From the NCBI GenBank assembly GCA_946481615.1, contig CAMLOR010000192.1, positions 1 to 6,656 of the forward strand: DNA of 6,656 bases, read 5' to 3'. The notes under the pieces are model-generated. The model worked only from the letters and a program-made list of their open reading frames with translations, made no database searches and was not told the origin of the DNA. Below are positions 1-5,500 of the stretch, piece by piece; the stretch's first letter is position 1, and each line of letters begins with the position of its first letter. A program made the translations under genes and the position numbers. The DNA is from an uncultured Aquimonas sp. (GTDB taxonomy: Bacteria; Pseudomonadota; Gammaproteobacteria; Xanthomonadales; Xanthomonadaceae).

Positions 1-23
1 TGCAATCCACGGCGCATCCGCAG

Positions 24-863
24 ATGGATGACGCCGAATTCGAGCGCTGGGTACGGCTGCTCGAGGCGCGCACGGGCGTCACCGTGCCGCCCGAGCGCAA
101 GCCGTTCCTGGTGACCGGATTGCGCCGCCGCATGCGCGAAACCGGGCACACCGAGTTCCAGCGCTACTACGACGAGCTGCTCGACGGCGCGCGCGGCGCG
201 ATGGAGTGGGCGGCGCTGGTCGACCACCTCACCGTGCACGAAACGCATTTCTTCCGGCATCCGCCCTCGCTCGCCCTGATCCGCGACGAATGGCTGCCGC
301 AGTGGCTGGCGAGCGCACCGGAAGACCAGACGCTGCATGCGCTCTCGGTGGGCTGCTCGACCGGCGAAGAGGCCTACACGCTGGCGATGCTGCTCGACGC
401 CGCGCTCTCGCAGGTGGTGCCGCAGCGCCGCTACGGCGTCACCGCCACCGACGTCAGCCAGCCGGCGCTGGCCGTGGCGCGCAACGCGATGTATCCGAAC
501 TCGCGCCTCGACGAGATTCCGCCCGTCTACCGCGAAAGCGCAGTCGAAGCCGCCGAAGGCGACCAGTTCCGCATCACCGAGCGCCTGCGCAAGCGCGTCG
601 GTTTCGCCTGCGTCAATCTTCTCCACGCCTCGCGCGCGCCGTTGCGCAGGCTCGATCTCATTTTCTGCCAGAACGTTTTGATCTACTTCGCGCGCGAACG
701 CCGTGGCGAACTGCTCGACGGCCTCGCGCGACTGTTGCGGCCGAACGGCCTGCTCGTGCTGGGCCCGGGCGAAGTCACCGGGTGGAACCATCCGCAGCTC
801 GCACGCACCGGCGGGCGTCAAACCTTGGCGTACCTGCGCAATCCGAAAGAGAACCAGGCATGA
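24..863 (+). CDS. pilK: CheR-family chemoreceptor methyltransferase, PilK-like (start uncertain)
   Basis: Cytoplasmic S-adenosylmethionine-dependent methyltransferase that should methylate glutamates on a PilJ-type receptor of a Pil-Chp pathway. The 279-residue reading matches CheR length (E. coli CheR is 286). Residues 1-70 are the helical CheR N-terminal domain. HETHFFRH at 72-79 is the CheR 'T-FFR' motif. VGCSTGEE at 109-116 is the SAM-binding glycine loop. ATDVS at 141-145 holds the acidic residue expected to contact the SAM ribose. IFCQNVLIYF at 213-222 is the NVxIYF active-site motif, with Gln216 where classical CheR has Arg. The stop overlaps the next start as ATGA, so the two genes are probably translationally coupled. 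Met24 is the first ATG in the window, but it lacks a purine-rich ribosome site and the frame is open upstream to position 3. Bases 1-2 are TG, so an NTG start could lie on the window edge, adding eight residues. The family is secure; the name pilK rests on the chpA-like neighbour. Confidence 0.92.
   Translation: MDDAEFERWVRLLEARTGVTVPPERKPFLVTGLRRRMRETGHTEFQRYYDELLDGARGAMEWAALVDHLTVHETHFFRHPPSLALIRDEWLPQWLASAPEDQTLHALSVGCSTGEEAYTLAMLLDAALSQVVPQRRYGVTATDVSQPALAVARNAMYPNSRLDEIPPVYRESAVEAAEGDQFRITERLRKRVGFACVNLLHASRAPLRRLDLIFCQNVLIYFARERRGELLDGLARLLRPNGLLVLGPGEVTGWNHPQLARTGGRQTLAYLRNPKENQA
846..863 (+). promoter_or_regulatory. Ribosome-binding site and ATGA stop/start overlap
   Basis: The purine run AAAGAGAA at 846-853 lies about seven bases before the ATG at 860 and is a modest Shine-Dalgarno-like site. 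The kinase ATG (860-862) overlaps the methyltransferase TGA (861-863), the classic arrangement for termination-reinitiation coupling. This fixes the kinase start: the encoded N-terminus begins MRLQDDIDF, and the frame hits no better candidate nearby. The coupling itself is inferred from the arrangement. Confidence 0.7.
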
Positions 864-2572
864 GGCTGCAGGACGACATCGACTTCACCACCCTGACCTG
901 GGTCAAGGCGGAGCTGGACGAGACGCTGAAACAGGCGCGGCACGCGCTGGAAGCGTACGTCGAGGATCCGGCCGACGCAGCGCAGATGCGTTTCTGCGCC
1001 ACCTACCTGCACCAGGTGCAGGGCACGCTGCGCATGGTGGAGCTGTACGGCGCGGCGATGGTCACCGAGGAGATGGAGCACCTGGCCTCGGCGTTGCTCG
1101 AGAACGACGTCAAGGAACGCGACGAGGCCTATGCCGTGCTGATGCGCGGCATCGTGCAGCTGCCCGACTACCTCGAGCGCCTGCAGACCGGCCACAAGGA
1201 CATCCCCATCGTCCTGCTGCCGCTGCTCAACGACCTGCGCGCGGCGCGCGGCGAGAAGGGCCTGTCGGAGATCGTGCTGTTCACGCCCGATCTCACGCGT
1301 CCGCTGCCGCTCTCGGCCAAGGGCCCGCTGCAGTCGCTGCCCGAACTCGAACTGCGCCAGATCGCCGGCCAGCTGCGCGGCCAGTTCCAGATGGCGCTGC
1401 TGAACTGGTTCCGCAACGTCGACGTCGACGCCAACATCGCGCGCATGGCGCAGGTCTGCGACAAGCTGGTCGCGCTGGTGTCGCAGGAAGAGGCGCGCCG
1501 CCTGTTCTGGGTGGCCGCCGGCGTGATGGAAGCGCTGCGCGCCAAGGCCTTCGAGCCCTCGGCGCAGCTCAAGCAGACGATCGGCAAGGTGGAACGCGAG
1601 ATCAAGCGCCTGGCCGACGCCGGCGAGAACTCCTTCCGCGTCGAGCCGCCGCGCGAGCTCACCCGCAACCTGCTGTATTTCGTCGCGCATGCGCCGACCG
1701 AGCACGGCCGCATGGCCGAGCTGCGCCAGATCTTCCGCCTCGACACCCTGGTGCCGACGGAAGCGGAGATCGCGCATGCGCGCGGCTCCATGTCCGGCCA
1801 CAACCGCGCGCTGCTCGACACCGTCAGCGTCGCCATCAAGGAAGACCTGCTGCGCGTGAAGGACGCGCTCGACCTGCACCTGCGCACGCAGAACGCGCAG
1901 CCGGCCGAGCTCTCGGCGCAGGTCGACGTGCTCGACCGCGTTTCCGACACGCTCGGCATGCTGGGCCTGGGCGTGGCGCGCCGCGTGGTGCAGGAACAGC
2001 GCACCGCCGTGCACCAGGTCGCCACCGGCCACCGCGCCGCCGACGAAGCCACGCTGCTCGACATCGCCGGCGCGCTGCTCTACGTCGAAGCCTCGCTCGA
2101 CGACCAGGTGCAGCACCTGGGCGGCGGCGCGGCCGAAACCGAAGCCGGGCGCGCCCTGCCGCAGGCCGAAGGCCGCCGCGTGCTCGAAGCGCTGATCAAG
2201 GAAGCGCAGGCCAACTTCGCGCAGGCCAAGCAGTGCTTCGTGGCCTTCGTCGAATCGAGCTGGGATCACGCCCAGCTGCAGGACGTGCCGCGCCTGCTCG
2301 AGGAAGTCTCGGGTGCGATGCGCATCCTCGAATTGAAGGACCCGCCGCAATACCTGCTGGCGATCCGCAAGTTCACCGAATCCGAACTGCTGGCGCGCCG
2401 CCGCGTGCCCAACGGCCAGCAGATGGACACGCTGGCCGACGCGCTCGCGTCGCTGGAGTACTACCTCGACGCCGTGCGCGAACATCGCGCCGGGCGCGAA
2501 CGCATCCTCGAGGTGACGCGCCAGTCGCTCGAAGCGCTGGGCTACTGGCCGATCCCCGAAGACGTCGAGATC
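860..2572 (+). other. ChpA N-terminal region: one HPt (His51) and three degenerate HPt-like segments
   Basis: Residues 1-571 of the kinase are mostly predicted helix, resembling the FimL/ChpA N-terminal region. The first module carries His51 in LHQVQGTLRM, where Gln54 sits at the usual Lys of HTLKG. By hand alignment to HTLKGSARML, three later segments keep the pattern but not the His: LFWVAAGVMEAL puts Trp217 there, LDRVSDTLGMLGL puts Asp359 there, and LEEVSGAMRILEL puts Glu481 there. The region ends near LGYWPIPEDVEI (560-571). ChpA of P. aeruginosa and its paralogue FimL are known to contain divergent or inactive HPt folds, so scaffold or regulator-docking roles are plausible. The alignments are by eye and the exact replaced residues are less certain than the absence of His. 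Confidence 0.65.
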
Positions 2573-5500
2573 CCGGTCGCCGCACCGGCCTTCACGCAGG
2601 CACCCGCACGGGCCGCCGTGCAGCCCGAGCCCCCGGTGCAGGCCGCGCCGGTGGCCGAAACGGCGATGCCCGAAACGGTCGCCCCCGAAGCGGCCGCCGA
2701 GCCTCTCGCGCAGGTCGTGGAGCCCGCGCCCGCGCCGATCCCGGTGCCGGTCGCCTCCAGGCCCGCGGCTCCTGTTGCGCCGCACGCCGGCGCCGCCATC
2801 AGCGGTGGCTTCGAGGCCGCGTCCGACGAGATCGACGAGGAAATCCGCGAAGTCTTCATCGAGGAAGTGCAGGAGGAGATCTCCAACCTCGACGAGCTTC
2901 TCCCCACGTGGAAGGCGCGGCCCGACAACCTCGAGAACCTCAAGCCGATCCGCCGCGTGTTCCACACGCTGAAGGGCTCGGGCCGCCTCGTCGGCGCGCT
3001 CACCCTGGGCGAGTTCTCGTGGAAGATCGAGAACATGCTCAACCGCGTGCTGGACAACACCATCCAGCCGAACGCCGCGGTGCTGTCGATCATCGACCAC
3101 GCCTGGGCCACGCTGCCGCAGCTGCTGGCCGCGCTGCGCGGCGAGGGCGGCGTGTACGCCGACATCGAAGGCATCAAGGCGATCGCCGATCGCGTGGCGG
3201 CCGGCGAGGAAGTCTTCTACGAAGCGCCGGCGGCCGTGGCCGAACCCGTGCCCGAGACGGCGCCCGAATCGGTCGCGCAGGTCGAGCCCGAGCCGGAGGT
3301 CGTCGCCGAAGCGCAGCCCGAACCCGCCGCCGAGCCGGAACCGGAGCCCGAACCCGAGGCGCCGGCGGTGTCCATCGACCCGGTGCTGTTCGACATCCTC
3401 AAGGCGGAAGTCGCCGGCCATCTGGAAACGATGGACGAGTACTTCGCCGCTTGCGCCAACGGCGTGCGGCCGGCCACCGATCCGCTGCTGCGCGCCGTGC
3501 ACACCATGAACGGCGCCTTCGCGATGACGGACGTTCCCGCCATCACCGAAGTGATCGGCCCGCTCGAGGGCTACATCAAGCGACTGCTGGCGCAGGGCGC
3601 GGCGCCCAGCGCCGTCGGCCTGGCCTGCATCCGCGATTCGGCCGAGGCCGTGCGCGCGCTGATGATCGAACTCGAACAGGCGCGCCCGCGCGTGCCCGAC
3701 CTCTCCTTGCTGGTCGAGCGCGTCACCGCCGAACGCGATGCGCTGCCCGAGCCGCAGGGGCCCTCGGTGCCGCTGCACCTGGAGCCCGAGGAAGAGGCTC
3801 ACGCGCCGCAGCTCTCCGAAGCCGTCAGCATGGCGACGCCTGCCGTGGCGGAAGAAGCGCCTGCCGCCGAAGAGCCGCCCGCGTTCGCGCCGGAAGAAAC
3901 CTTCGCGACCTTCGGCGAATCGGGCATCGACTTCGACGCCGAACTGGCCGCCGCCGCGCTGGAAGACGAACGCGCGGCGCCCACGCAGCCCGCGCCGGTG
4001 GCCGACGAATTCATCGTCGAACACGCCTTCGACGAAAACCGCATCGACGCCGCGCGCGAGGAAGTGCTCGACGCCGGCGAAGCCACCGAACCGATGGAAG
4101 GCCTGGCCGAAAGCCTGCCGGAGCGCGCCGAAACCTTCGACCTCGACACCCTGGCGCTGGAAGAAGCGCTGTCTTTCGACGAAGCGCCTTCGCCGCCTGC
4201 CGCGGTGCAGGACGAGGACGCCTTCGAAGCCGAACTGCTGGGCCTGGGCGATGCGGCCGCCGGCGATGCCGCGGTCGATTTCGAGATCATCGACATCGAC
4301 GACGTCCCGGTCGCCGAGGAAGCCAGCCCCGCGCAGATCGAAGCCGCCATCGGCGCCGAGCCGCCGGTGCCCGGCCCGTTCGAAGGCCTCGACATCGAGG
4401 CGGTGTCGATCGAACTGGACACCTCGCCGGAAGCCGCGCAGGCGCGCAGCGACGAGGAGCGCGCGCTCGACGCCATGATCGCGGCCTACGCCGCGCAGCC
4501 CGACGCCGACGCCCAGGCACGCGAACGCGAGGAAGTCTCGCGTGAGGCTGATGAGCGTGCCGAGCGCGAACGCCTCGAACGCGAAACCGCCGAGGCCATG
4601 GAGCGCGACCGCGCCCGCCGCGAGGAAGAGGATCGCGCCGAACGCGAACGCCTCGAACGCGAGGAAGCCGAACGCGCCCGCATCGATGCCGAGCAGCGCG
4701 CCGAACGCGAGCGCCTGGAGCGCGAGGCGGCCGAAACCGCCGAACGCGAAGCCGCTGAAACCGCCGAACGCGAGCGTGTCGAGCGTGAAGCCGCCGAACT
4801 CGCCGAACGCGAGGCGGCGGAAATCGCCGAGCGCGAACGCGCCGAACGCGAAGCGGCGGACCTCGCCGAACGCGAAGTCGCCGACCTCGCGGAGCGCGAA
4901 GCCGCAGAAACCGCCGAGCGCGAACGCACCGAACGCGAAGCCGCCGCCGCGGCGGAAGCCGAAGCCCAGGCCCTGCGCGAAGTGGAAGCCGCCGCAGCCG
5001 AAGCGCAGGCGCGCGAAGCCGATCGCGCCGCCGCCGCGGCGAAGGAAGCCGAGGAACTGGCCGAACTCGAAGCGCAGATCGCCGCGCTCGAAGCCCAGGA
5101 AGCCGAGGAGCGCCGCGCGAAGGAAATCGCGCAAGCCGAGCGCGAAGCCGCCGAGCGCGCGCGCCTGGAGGCCGCGGCCGCCACGCTGCGCCCGGCAACG
5201 TTCGTGCCCGACGAAGCCTTGGCCGATTTCGCGGCGGAAGACGCCGCCAACGCCGCGGAAGCCGCCGAACCGGTCGCAGCGCCGCCCGCGCGTACCGAGG
5301 CCGGCGCCGCAGACGCCGCCGCGATCGCCGCCTTCACCGCGGGCCTGGCCGACGCCGACAAGGATCCGGACGGTCCGCTCGATCTGCCGGACATGGACGA
5401 GGAACTGCTCGACATCTTCCTCGAAGAGAGCGGCGACATCCTCGACCACTCCGACGGCCTGATGGCGCGCCTGCGCGACAACCCGGCCGACAAGGAAACC

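Noticed and set aside
2573..2821. Possible gene boundary or frameshift between two separate proteins
   Set aside because: The reading frame continues without interruption and Pro/Ala linkers of this kind are normal between HPt modules of ChpA-type kinases.
703..4545. A 1280-codon + strand open frame overlapping both genes
   Set aside because: It is a shifted-frame shadow, Arg/Ala/Gly-rich with no recognisable motif. The kinase frame in the same bases encodes HPt domains.
4637..4951. CRISPR array or intergenic repeat element
   Set aside because: The repeats are contiguous, in frame, differ at synonymous positions and encode a helical protein repeat; there are no unique spacers.
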